Of a DNA stretch of 64,000 nt, positions 1-11,000 are shown in pieces (within the stretch, counting starts at the first letter, position 1; each line of letters opens with the position of its first letter). This DNA is from Phaseolus vulgaris. Taxonomy: Eukaryota; Streptophyta; Magnoliopsida; Fabales; Fabaceae. The notes below the pieces were generated by a model. That model was not told the DNA's origin. It was given only the letters and a program-made list of their open reading frames with translations, and ran no database searches. Both the position numbers and the translations under genes were made by a program. The stretch spans positions 25,946,202 through 26,010,201 of the forward strand of contig NC_023753.2 in the NCBI RefSeq assembly GCF_000499845.2. The letters run 5' to 3'.

Positions 1-2
1 CA

Positions 3-3000
3 TCTCGTGGTGTCGACCGGTCATACCGTAACGATTACAAACGCCGAACCGACCGTAGCCAGGCTTCGCGGAACCGCAGTCAAAGCCCCGTTCGGCGTAC
101 ACGCGCCCGCAACACAAGTCCCGACCGAAACACCCGCCCTCGCCAACGAGTCCGCGAAGTCATCAACATGATTGTTGGACCCGTTAACTTGGGCGAACCG
201 AACCACGAAGCAAATTATATAGCCGGTGGCGGGTGCTCAAATTCCGCCCGAAAGAAACATCTCCGGGACATCCAGTCCGCTCATGCTACCACAAGGAGGC
301 GTCCACACATACCTCCGATCACTTTCACTGACGATGAGTTCACAGCTATAGATCCAGCCCAAGACGACCCTATGGTAATCACTGTAGAAATTGACAAGTT
401 CGCAATTGCCAAGACCTTGGTCGACCAAGGTAGCTCGGTCGACATATTATACTGGGAAATCTTCAAGAAAATGCGCATCCCAGAATCAGATATTCAACCC
501 TATAACGAACAAATTGTAGGGTTCTCAGGTGAGCGGGTCGACACTAAGGGGTATATAGATTTATATACAACCTTTGGTGAGGAAGACGGTCTCCATAAAA
601 CAATAAACGTACGATATCTGCTGGTTAACGCCCAGACTTCCTACAACATCCTGCTCGGCCGACCGTCCATCAACAGATTAAAAGCCATTGTCTCCACCCC
701 ACACTTAGCCATGAAATTCCCTTCGGCAAATGACGACATAGCAACAATCCATGTTGATCAAAAAATCGCTAGGGAATGTTATGTTGCGAGTTTGAAAAGT
801 GAGCCAACTCGGCGACTCTACACGACCAATCCGGACGACCGACTCCCACAAAAACGAGGACGATCCCCCACTCGACGTGCCGGACGGCACATGTCCCGTC
901 GTCAGATGATAGCCCTTGTTGATCTCGACCCTCGTATGGACGATCCCCGTATGGAAGCAGGAGAAGACTTGCATCCATTCCGGCTTCGCGATGATCGCCA
1001 CACTACACATATCGGCACTTCGCTGAAACCGGACGACCGAATGGCCATCGGTACGACACTTGTTAAAAATGCCGATCTGTTCGCCTGGACGGCCGCTGAT
1101 ATACCTGGCGTAGACCCAGAGGTTATCACTCACCGATTATCACTGTATAAAGAGGCTAGGCCAATAACTCAAAAGAAAAGACATCTAGGCGAAGAACGAC
1201 GCCAAGCCGCACGTGATGAAGCCGATAAATTGTTACAAGCTGGATTCATTCGGAAAGCCCATTACACCACATGGCTAGCCAACGTGGTTATGGTAAAGAA
1301 AGCGAACGGAAAATGGCGAATGTGCGTTGACTACACGGACCTCAATAAGGCATGCCCAAAAGACTCTTACCCTCTGCCTACCATTGATCGTCTCGTTGAT
1401 GGAGCGGCCGGACATCACATCCTCAGCTTCCTCGACGCCTACTCAGGTTATTAGCAAATCCAAATGCACCCGGCCGACCGAAAGAAGACAGCCTTCATGA
1501 CCGATTCCGATAATTTCTACTATGAAGTTATGCCCTTCGGACTCAAAAATGTCGGGGCCACTTATCAAAGACTAATGGACCATGTATTCCACGACATGAT
1601 CGGCAGGAATGTTGAAGTCTATGTCGATGACATCGTCGTCAAGTCTGACTCATGCAAACAACATATTGTTGACCTAAAAGAAGTTTTTCAGGCCCTCCGT
1701 CAACACCAGATGCGACTCAACAAGTGTGCGTTCGGCGTCGAAGGGGGGAAGTTCTTAGGTTTTATGCTAACTCATAGAGGCATAGAAGCTAACCCCGAGA
1801 AATGTAAAGCTATCTCCGAAAAGAGAAGTCCCAACTCCATTCAGGAAATTCAGAGACTTATCGGCCGACTCACCGCTCTATCCAGATTTGTTCCTAAACT
1901 TGCCGAACGAACGAGGCCCATCGTCCGACTATTGAAAAAAGCATCCCGCTTTGCGTGGTCGACCGAATGCGAAGAAATTTTCCTCCAATTGAAAACTTTT
2001 CTATCTTCCCCGCCGGTCATCCAGAAACCGGACGCCCGAGAGCCCATTATAGTCTACCTCGCCGTTTCACACGAAGCCGTCAGTTCAGTCTTAGTACAAG
2101 AAATTAATTTGGAAGAACGGCCAGTTTATTTCGTCAGCCGCGCCCTCCATGGCGCCGAAATCCGATACCAAACGATCGAAAAGGTAGTTATGGCTCTCAT
2201 CATTATCGCTCGACCAATGCGTATGTATTTTCAAAATCATCGTATTATTGTTCGGACAAATTACCCCATTGTAAAGATTCTCACTAAGCCAGATTTGGCC
2301 GGACGAATGATCGGATGGACGATTGAACTATCCGAATTCCATATTCAGTACCAACCACGAGGAGCCATCAAGTCGCAAGCTCTTGCTAACTTCGCAGCCG
2401 AACTCACTCCTTCATCAGTCGAGACTGAACACTCATCGTGGATCCTATACGTGGACGACTCCTCCAACGAAAGGTCGTGCGGCGCTGGAGTCGTTTTGGA
2501 AGGCCCTGACGAGATTGTCATCGAGCAAGCCCTAAAATTCGACTTCAAAACTTCAAACAATCAGGCCGAATATGAAGCCATTTTAGCCGGTCTACGCCTT
2601 GCTCAAGAATTGGAAATCACTAAGTTAATTTGTAAAAGTGATTCCAGGTTAGTCATTGGTCAACTTAATGACGAATATGAAGTCCGAGAAAGCTTTTTAC
2701 AGCGATACTATCACTTAGTCAAACAGTCGATGAGCACCTTTTCTGAAATTTCCATGCAGCACGTTCGACGCGATCACAATACTCGCGCGGACGCCTTGTC
2801 CCGTTTGGCAACCACGAAGTGTAAAGGAATGCATAGGTCGGTCATCCATGTTACGCTTACACGCCCAAGCATTGACCTACAGGAATGCCTAACGACCGAC
2901 GCGGAATCTACTTGGATTACCCCAATTAAGCAATATTTACTCAACGGCACATGTAGTCCTCTCGGCGAAAAAACCATGAAGCTGCAGGCCGCCCGTTTTG

Positions 3001-4136
3001 TCTTAATTGGCGACGACCTTTATCGCCGAGGTTATACCCAACCACTCCTTAAATGTTTGACACCCGACCAAGCTTCCTTTGTCGTCCGAGAGTTGCACGA
3101 AGGAATTTGCGGAACTCACTCCGGCGCACGAACAATGGCTGCCAAAGTATTCCGGGCCGGATACTACTGGCCGACCGTCCAAGGTGACTGCACCAATTTC
3201 GTCCAAAAATGTCTTAAATGCCAAGAGTTTGGCACTTTGTCCCATAAAAAACCTGAGGAACTCCATTTTATGTTATCACCTTGGCCGTTCGTCCAATGGG
3301 GTATGGACATCATTGGCCCTTTTGCCCCCGGTAAAGGCCAGTGTAAATTCTTACTAGTCGGCATTGATTACTTCACCAAGTGGATCGAAGCCGAGCCTCT
3401 GACTGCAATCACCGCCCGCAATGTTCAAAATTTTGTATGGAAAAATATCGTTTGCCGCTTCGGGCTTCCACAGATCATCATCACCGATAATGGTCGGCAA
3501 TTCACCGACCGGACGTTAGCTGAATTTTACGAGAAGCTTCACATCAAACACATCGCTAGTTCAGTCGAACATCCGCAAACAAACGGACAAGCAGAAGCTG
3601 CAAACAAGGTCATCTTGAACGAACTGAAGAAACGTCTCGGCCCAGCAAAGGGCAACTGGACTGAAGAACTCTTAGAGGTCTTATGGGCATATCGCTGTAC
3701 CCCTCAGACAACTACACAAGAAACGCCGTACAGCCTAACGTATGGTACTGAAGCTATGATCCCCGTCGAGATTGGAGAACCCTCTCTCCGCCGACAAACC
3801 CTTGATCTTGATCTAAACAAGGAAAGCCTCTCGGTCGGCCTCGATCTCATCAACGAACTTCGGGACAAGTGTAGAATTAGAGAGGAAGCATGCAAAATTC
3901 GGGCGACCAGACGATACAACTCCAAAGTCAAACCAAGACTGTTCCACAAAGGCGACTTAGTATGGCGAATGCGGAGCAGCACCCGGAAGGAAGGAGGCAA
4001 GTTCTCTAGCAATTGGGAAGGACCATTCCGCATAGCAGATACGGCAGCCGGTGGAGCCTATTACTTAGAACATTTATCTGGGAAGGACATACCGAGAACG
4101 TGGAATGCCACGCATATCAAATTTTATTACAGTTGA
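3..4136 (+). pseudogene. gag (C-terminal) - pol polyprotein of the left Tat element, one internal stop
   Basis: One reading frame runs from base 3 to 4136, interrupted only by TAG at 1452-1454. It opens with an Arg/Ser-rich basic stretch (gag tail). Next come a protease with motif DQGSSVDIL (about 420-450) and a reverse transcriptase from about 1230 with the YVDD catalytic motif at 1620-1631. A first RNase H lies at about 2040-2300. A second, archaeal-type RNase H lies at about 2430-2810 (YVDDSS start, NNQAEYEA, SDS). Integrase has an HHCC zinc finger (about 3090-3230), a D,D-35-E core (about 3300-3600) and a C-terminal GPF-type motif. The stop falls inside reverse transcriptase, just after AYSGY, so normal translation would end before the catalytic motif. 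The products would copy element RNA and integrate the DNA. The copy is probably non-autonomous unless the stop is read through. Confidence 0.92.
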
Positions 4137-4163
4137 ACTTAATAAAAGTGCACTCTTTCCTCG

Positions 4164-4201
4164 CTCGGTCGGTTTTTCCCTAAGGAGGGTTTACGACCGA
4201 G
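4164..4201 (+). other. Hairpin downstream of pol in the left element
   Basis: CTCGGTCG at 4164-4171 is the exact reverse complement of CGACCGAG at 4194-4201. A shorter inner pair, CCCT (4178-4181) and AGGG (4186-4189), extends the fold. It lies 28 bases after the pol stop and is followed by TTTTAACGAGGCAC. A related block follows pol in the middle element. A role in RNA 3' end formation or packaging is speculation. Confidence 0.55.
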
Positions 4202-4262
4202 AAGGTTTTAACGAGGCACTATAAATTAAAATCAGTCTCCTACTCCTTTTATTACTCTCAAT

Positions 4263-5090
4263 TTATGCCTCGTTCGGCATCCGAATTAACTTATTACTTT
4301 AACGTAATCAGGATTATTTATGCCTCGTTCGGCATCCGAATTAACATTACTTATCGTAATCAGGATTATCTATGCCTCGTTCGGCATCCGAATTAACATT
4401 ACTAACGTAATCAGAATTATTTATGCCTTGTTCGGCATTCGAATTAACATTACTAAATCAAAATTATTTATGCCTTGTTCGGCATCCGAATTAACATTAC
4501 TTATCGTAATCAGGATTATTTATGCCTTGTTCGGCATCCGAATTAACATTACTTATCGTAATCAGGATTATCTATGCCTCGTTCGGCATCCGAATTAACA
4601 TTACTAACGTAATCAGGATTATTTATGCCTTGTTCGGCATCCGAATTAACATTACTAACGTAATCAGGATTATTTATGCTTCGTTCGGCATCCGAATTAA
4701 CTTATTACTTTAACGTAATCAGGATTATTTATGCCTCGTTCGGCATCTGCATTAACTTTAATGTAATCAGGATTATTTATGCCTCGTTCGGCATCTAAAT
4801 TAACTTTAATGTAATCAGGATTATTTTATGCCTCGTTCGGCATCTGAATTAACTTTAATGTAATCAGGATTATTTATGCCTCGTTCGGCATCCGAATATA
4901 CCTATTACTTTAACGGTCAGGATTATTTATGCCTCGTTCGGCACCAGAATTAACTTATTACTTTAATGAAATCGCAATTATTTATGCCTCGTTCGGCATC
5001 AGGATTAACTTATTACTTTTTTCAGAATCATCCAGACCTCGTTCGACATTCGCATTATTGCTCACGAAATCAACTACGCCTCGGCCAGCA
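4263..5090 (+). repeat. Tandem array of about 15 units, 45-54 bp each
   Basis: The core ATGCCTCGTTCGGCATC recurs about every 50 bases from 4265 to about 4985, with two decayed copies near 5034 and 5075. Each unit holds a short inverted repeat, ATGCC and GGCAT with six bases between, followed by GAATTAAC and an AT-rich spacer containing GTAATCAGGATTAT. The array sits between the 3' end of pol and the 3' end of the opposite-strand gene. Short open frames through it are by-products of the repeats. Tat-type elements are known for tandem repeats in this 3' untranslated zone, which can seed satellite DNA. Confidence 0.92.
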
Positions 5091-5209
5091 TCCAAATTAA
5101 TAAAATCTACTTACAACAAACAAACAAGGTTCAAAAATACCAATCCGGTCGATCAGCAATCCAAAATAAAACCATTGTACGATGCCCACATGCCGGGTCC
5201 AGCTATTAT

Positions 5210-6945
5210 CTATGGAATATTCATTAATTCTTCGAACGAGGCGTCCGGCTGTGGTCCCGGAGTCTCCGCCTCAGCCTCCTCATTAATGTCGCCAGGGTTG
5301 GTCGGCACAAGTTTTCCTTCAACCACCATTTTCTCAATGTCATAACGGTCGTCCTCCAGTGGCGTACCGTGCAGACAAGCCACTTGTTGGATGCCCAACC
5401 GGAAGTATTCTTCGCTAATGCGAAGCATGAAGTCGTGACACTTGGCCACTTCCGCTTTTAAAGCCTCCTCTCGGTCGGCTCCTCCTTTCAGTTGCGCCTC
5501 AAGACTCTTCGTGAGTTCTTCTTGCGCTTTTAAGGCCGTCTGCTTCTCCTCCAACTGGACCTTCAACCTCTCGGCCTTCTCGGTCGACATCTTAGTGGCT
5601 TGAGTAGCCTCGGTCACATCTTTCTTTAACCGGGGTATGGTAACGGTCGTCACTCTCTCGAGCTCTTCAACCACCGTCCGGCTTGCCATAAGCGCCCGGC
5701 TTTGTAACTCTAATGTTTCCACCATCAGTTTAGTTGTAGGGATGGTGGCAAAAATTTCATTCTCTTCGGCGGTAAGCTCCGCCTGTAGATGAGCAGCTAT
5801 GTCCATGCCGACCGCCAACAGCGTTGGCTCAGAGGTCGTTCGGGATGGCCCAGCTCGGCCGTCCTGATTTCCCTTCGGAGGCCGACCCCTTTTCTTCGCA
5901 GCAGCCGAGGCCCCCGCCGCAGGAACCGTTGTAGACGAAACTGCCGCCAACACCCCGGCCGTGTCGACAGAGGCCGACTGACCATCCCTACTCTGGCGCA
6001 GCTTGTTCATATACTCATGCAAAGAAGCGTCCGCCCGACTCATGATTTCTGCAAAACACACAGGAATTAAACACTTAATGAAGTTATTCACCCAAACCAA
6101 ATTTACAATCACATACCAATAAAATCCGCCCAGGGATCGGACGACGCATATAACGAAATTATCTCCCTCGTAGGTAACTTGTGAGGGAGTTGGTCAAACA
6201 CCACCATAACAGCCTTATCCAAAGCCGACAGGGCCGTACGGGAACTCGTGTTAAGCACAGTCGGATTCTGGGTCCAATGGAACGGAAACTTGGTAACATC
6301 ATTATTATAAAAATACTCTCGTCCGTCCGGCTCCACAAATATCTTGAAATATCGTTCCTTGAAGTTCTTGTAGGACGTGGTGAAAGCCGCAAAATGCACA
6401 CCCCCCGGACGGCTGGTCAACGACACCCAACTTACCGGGTTGGACGAATGTGTGTTATAATAAGATAAAAACACTTCCGCTCTGGGCGTCAAGTCAAAAA
6501 GTTGACACACCATTCGGAAGGCCTGCATGCACGCCTATGAGTTCGGATGAAGTTGGGTTGGAGCTAGGTTCAGAAACCGTAGCACATCCATCGTGAACTC
6601 ATCGAACGGCAACGTCACTTTCAAATCAGCGAATAACGTACTATAAACATAAAAGAAATCTACCAGAGCGTTCTCCCTTCCATGACAGACACGGTCGGTA
6701 TACCCACATATTTCGACAATAAGAATATCTGAAGGTAAACCCGGCCGCACGACCGGGGCCCTAGCTATCACTTTATCCAGGTCGTCCGGTGTCTTAAAAA
6801 CAGTGGGTATATTCCTAATGCTAATATCTACCCACTCATAACTCGGACCCACGGACCCACTCGTACTTTCGTCACTTTCGGACGATGACTCCCTACTCTC
6901 ACTCGACTCCCTACTACTTGCTCTATTTGAAGAAAGTTGAGACAT
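5210..6945 (-). pseudogene. Gene on the strand opposite to pol in the left element: putative gypsy-type transposon protein with AT-hook and coiled coil
   Basis: It has two coding exons on the - strand, 6945-6117 and 6048-5210, joined across a 68 bp phase-1 intron (GTATGT...TTTTGCAG, 6116-6049). Exon 1 resembles the plant 'putative gypsy type transposon' family (Pfam Transposase_28, recalled and not searched). Exon 2 has an AT-hook (KKRGRPPK, about 5880) and then a long Glu/Lys/Ala-rich coiled coil (about 5700-5430). The start at 6945 is supported by the right element, where the same GGTTAGTnATGTC surrounds the ATG. One TAG (6535-6537) interrupts exon 1 where the right copy has Trp. The rest is open. 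The function is unknown. The gene ends about 120 bases from the tandem array and converges on pol. Confidence 0.85.
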
Positions 6946-7085
6946 AACTAACCTTTCGTTCACAAATCTACACCTCGGTCGGCAACTATGTTTCGTACAG
7001 CGCAACAACTCGCAAAGTGGACTCGGCAATCGGAGCAACTTGGATGCCGAACTCAAGGAAACGTGGTCTCCCTACAACTGGGGAT

Positions 7086-7097
7086 GCTATTTATAGC
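7086..7097 (-). promoter_or_regulatory. TATA box of the opposite-strand gene, left element
   Basis: On the - strand this reads GCTATAAATAGC, a perfect palindrome, about 140 bases before the ATG at 6945. The same CTATAAATAGC stands about 130 bases before the start of the homologous gene in the right element, although the sequence between has diverged. It lies between the gene and the polypurine tract, outside the LTR, so the gene appears to have its own promoter. Confidence 0.7.
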
Positions 7098-7307
7098 ATT
7101 TCCCTCTCACCCTCATCCGTTGGATTCCCGCTCATCCCACGACCCATATCAGCCGGAAGTCGAAACGTCATTTAATCCACACCGCTGGATCCATCTCCGC
7201 CATCTTCGACAAAAAGCGAACGTCCCGTCATTCCGTTACATTTAATGCCTGACACCTCGAAAGGCACAACAATCATTACGACTCTTCGGTATTTATTCAC
7301 CTCGAGC

Positions 7308-7319
7308 CTGGGGGGCAAG
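7308..7319 (+). other. Polypurine tract of the left element
   Basis: CTGGGGGGCAAG directly precedes the LTR start. The 12 bases here, and the CTCGAGC before them, recur almost unchanged at the same place in the right element, and in weaker form in the middle one (ACTGAGGGGCTTA). This is the usual primer site for plus-strand DNA synthesis. Confidence 0.85.
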
Positions 7320-7765
7320 TGTACCGGTAGGCATCGGACGAACGTGGCCGACCGACCGAACCCATAATAAATGTGAGGCATGTGTGACAAAGCTAAAGTG
7401 GTTAAGATACACCTCCGAAGAATAAGGAATACGCGTTTAAAGAAGATATGTTCCCCGGGCATTCCGGAGCACGATTGGCAAGACCTATCCACAACCACCC
7501 TGAGCCCAAGGGATAGAAAGCCCATTAGGCAATCCTATAAATATGTGCTCAAGCCAGAGAAAGGTACGTTTTGATTCACTTACTAAACCACACTTAGAAT
7601 CTCATACTTACTTGAGCGTCGGAGTGCCTTCGCAGGTACCCTCCCCCGCCCGACCGAAGGAGACACCAAGAAGGAGCGACCGACCGAAAGAGAAGAAGAC
7701 CGACACGTCAACAACTACACTACATCAACCGATCGTGCCTGGGCCCATCTCTCCACTCAGGTACA
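7320..7765 (+). repeat. 3' LTR of the left element (446 bp)
   Basis: It starts TGTACC right after the polypurine tract and ends GGTACA, giving a 6 bp terminal inverted repeat. An LTR promoter TATA (CCTATAAAT) lies near 7534. A block TTGAGCGTCGGAGTGC...GCAGGTACC at about 7612-7641 is shared with the LTRs of the other two elements. The 5' LTR is outside the window. Bases 7766-8009, between this LTR and the receptor kinase stop codon, are AT-rich and hold nothing I can identify beyond a probable 3' UTR. Confidence 0.88.
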
Positions 7766-8009
7766 CATTTGATATTAAATATAAGTTTTTATCGCAAGAT
7801 TACTTTCTTCAAAAAGGTTTTCATTTGCTTATATTTGTTTTATAATACTTAAAGTTAATCAATTTGAATTTATTTTGTTTCTAAGTTATCTTTATATGAA
7901 CCAATTAACAAAATTGAAGCACTTAATTGACTACAAATTACAAGAAATTAAGAAAACTACAAGTGTAAGTACAATTAAAATCTGGTAGGGAAAACTTGAA
8001 ATTTGGTTC

Positions 8010-11000
8010 CTAAAGAAGGCCATTTCCTGGTGATGTGGTAATAATAAGTGGCATTTCCTTGTTAGCTGAAAATGTTTCAGTGTTCCTACCACTCTTTCTC
8101 CTAGGCTTTGCCTCTCCAAGCATCATTATAACATCCCTCATGGAGGGTCTCTCCTTGGGGAACTTGGCAGTGCATAGAAGTGCTATCTTGAGAACTAGAA
8201 GCATCTCTTCTTGAACATACTTGCAGTTTCCTACACTAGGGTCTAATGCTTCATGTGGAGATTTTTTGTCTATCTTCCTCCTAATCCACCCTACTATGTC
8301 CATACATTCTCCAAACTCCGGATCTAAGGGCCTCTTTCCAGTCACTAGCTCCAACAGAACCACTCCATAACTGTAAATGTCAATCTTTTCATCCACTTTC
8401 AGGGAGTATCCATATTCTGCCAATAAATAAGGGAAATGGTTAGCAATATAAATCTTGTAAAGATAAGAAGATGAAACATTTATTCACATATAAGAATGTA
8501 GAGTGTCTTCTCTTCTATCATCGACATCACATAAGTGAGTTCAAATCTCATCTTATAAGATGGTTTTTTAAAATTAGACTTAAATCCATTTTTTAACATG
8601 ATATCAAATTGCTGTTGACCTTATTAGGTCATCCGAACTATCCATAAATATATAATCTCATATAAAATACAGATCTCTCAACCTGAATGTTATAAAGTTG
8701 AGCTAAGTTTAAAAGCATACTTCTTAACAATCCTATTTTGACAATTGAAAGATATGTTTTTCTTAGGATTTAACTAAGGACTCTCTAACATTCTGAAAAT
8801 TGAAAAAGTAATAGTGATTAACCTGAAAAAGTATATATGAACTAGTAACTCACCAGGGGCAATGTATCCATAAGATCCAGCAATCATGGAGACTGTTTCA
8901 TTCTTCCGGAGCATCATCTTGGCCAATCCAAAATCTGCTATCCTTGCCTCAAGATTTGCATCAAGAAGTATATTATTTGACTTTATGTCTCGATGGATAA
9001 CAGGTGGATGACAATCATGATGAAGATAAACAAGTCCTTCTGCAATTCCTAGAGCTATGTTATATCGGGAAACCCAATCTACAAGTAATCTCCCTGATTG
9101 TTTACCATGCAGGGCATCTCCAAGGTTTCCATTGTGCATAAATTCATAAACTATCATCACATCAGCGTCATTGTAAAGAAATCCCAATAGTCTAACAATG
9201 TTCCTATGCCTTAATCTCCCTAAAAGATTCACCTCACCAACAAGGTCATCACTGCTGCTTCCTACTTCAATATCAGATCCTGATCTCCACAACTTCTTCA
9301 CAGCCACGATTGTACTTGATTGTGGTATCTCAGCCTTGTAGACAACCCCAGTCGCTCCCATACCAATCATGTTTGTATCCTTGATGCAACATAAAATCTC
9401 ACTACTTGTAAAATCAAGCCTCTGAAAGGCCATCAATCTCCATGGCCACCCCTTCCTATTCCTACCCTTATAAAATCTTTCCGGAAAGCACAATCCATCA
9501 GTGTACCACCTTATGTATAAAGATCTTGCTACCATAGTTGTAACCCCAATGGCTAGCATTGATGATATTCCAATGATCCATCCAACAATAATGTGCTTTG
9601 CATGTGAGCTCCCATGCCTTAACGGATATGCAGAGATTTGGCCACATGGAGGGAGGACAGCACCACATAAGCCAGCATTGCCCACAAGATCATTTGGGTT
9701 TATTGTTCTTAGCACTCCGTTTTCTGGGACAGGGCCTTTTAACTTGTTGTGCGAGACATTGAATGTTTCCAGAGCTGGAGAAATACCAAAGCTTTCAGGT
9801 ATTTGACCACTCAGAGAGTTGTTGGCAAGATCAAGAATGGCCAATGTAGGCATGCTTGCTAATGCTTTTGGGATTTCACCCGTCAATTGGTTATTCTGTA
9901 GGTTCAAGTTTACCAATTTCTGGCATGATGCAAGGCTTGGTGGAATGCCTCCAGAGAGTCCATTCGATGAGAGATCAAGGACACCTAGTGAGGGACAATC
10001 CTGGAATTCATCTGGGATTTCACCTCTCAAGTTGTTGTTTGAGGCAATTAGAGTTTGCAGATTTGGAATGGAAATAATGGTTGAAGGAAGAGAAGAATGG
10101 AGATTGTTAATGGAAAAATCAATGAAAGAAAGGGATGTAGAAGAACCAATGTCATTAGGAATTCCACCAGTGAGACTATTGTTTGCTAATTCTAACCTCT
10201 GAAGCTTCCTAAGCTTACCAAGACCCACAGGAATTGTTCCAGAAAGAAAATTGTTCTGAATTCGAACACGGACAATTGAAGGACATGTTGATAGGCTTGC
10301 TGGAATTGGACCCACGAAGGCATTATTGAAAAGTATGAGCTTGGTGAGATAGCCCTTGGTGCAAAGAGTTTCTGGAATCTCACCAGTGAGCAAATTGGAT
10401 GATACATCCAACCACTGCAATGGTGAGTTCTTGCCAAGGTTTCTAGGCAATGACCCTGACAAGGAATTGTTCCATAGCTCAAGCACCTCAAGTTGAGGCA
10501 AGTCTCCAAGGCCAGAAGGCACAGGACCAGATAGCCGGTTACGCATGAAGTTCAGAAGCTGTAAATTCTTCAGCTGATTTATTTCAGCCGGTATATTTCC
10601 TGATAGCATGTTGTCTGAGAGATCCAGCTGCACCAATGAAGTCATGTTGTCAATTGTGTGTGGAATCTTGCCTTCTAATTTGTTTTTGTACAAGAAAACT
10701 GTCTTCAACAGTTTGAGCTTTCCCAACTCGGCTGGAATTTCACCACCAAGATTGCCTTCTGCTAAATCAAGATACATTAGCTTGGTGAGATTTCCAAACT
10801 CTGCTGGAATACCACCTTCAAATTCATTGTATCCAATGATCATGCACTCCAGTGATGAAAGTTGGCCCAACTCTCCAGGGATTTCTCCAGTGAGATTATT
10901 CCCAGACAAACCTAGGAACTTCAGCTTGTGCAAGTTACTGAAGGATTTTGGAACTGACCCTTCAAAGAAGCTGCCTCTGAGATCCAAAGTCTCCAAGGAA

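Larger units (their letters stand above)
1..7765 (+). mobile_element. Ty3/gypsy Tat-lineage LTR retrotransposon, 3' part (left element)
   Basis: The element enters from beyond the left edge, inside gag. In order it shows the gag end, protease, reverse transcriptase, two RNase H domains, integrase, a post-pol hairpin, a tandem array, a gene on the opposite strand, a polypurine tract and the 3' LTR. Two RNase H domains, the second ahead of integrase, are typical of the plant Tat clade. The LTR has matching ends TGTACC and GGTACA. The 5' LTR and primer binding site lie outside the window, so target duplication and age cannot be read. The base composition is clearly richer in GC than the surrounding DNA. 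With one stop in pol and one in the opposite-strand gene, it is the least decayed of the three elements here. Confidence 0.93.

Noticed and set aside
1452..1460. Programmed stop readthrough in pol (TAG CAA)
   Set aside because: The following bases do not complete the known CAA-TTA readthrough context, and Tat elements are not known to use it. Simple mutation is likelier.
4320..5345. Several + strand open frames through the tandem array
   Set aside because: They repeat the same residues because the units nearly keep frame. No codon signal or homology.
8530..8560. tRNA-like GTTCAAATC word in the receptor kinase intron
   Set aside because: No matching acceptor or anticodon arms can be found around it.
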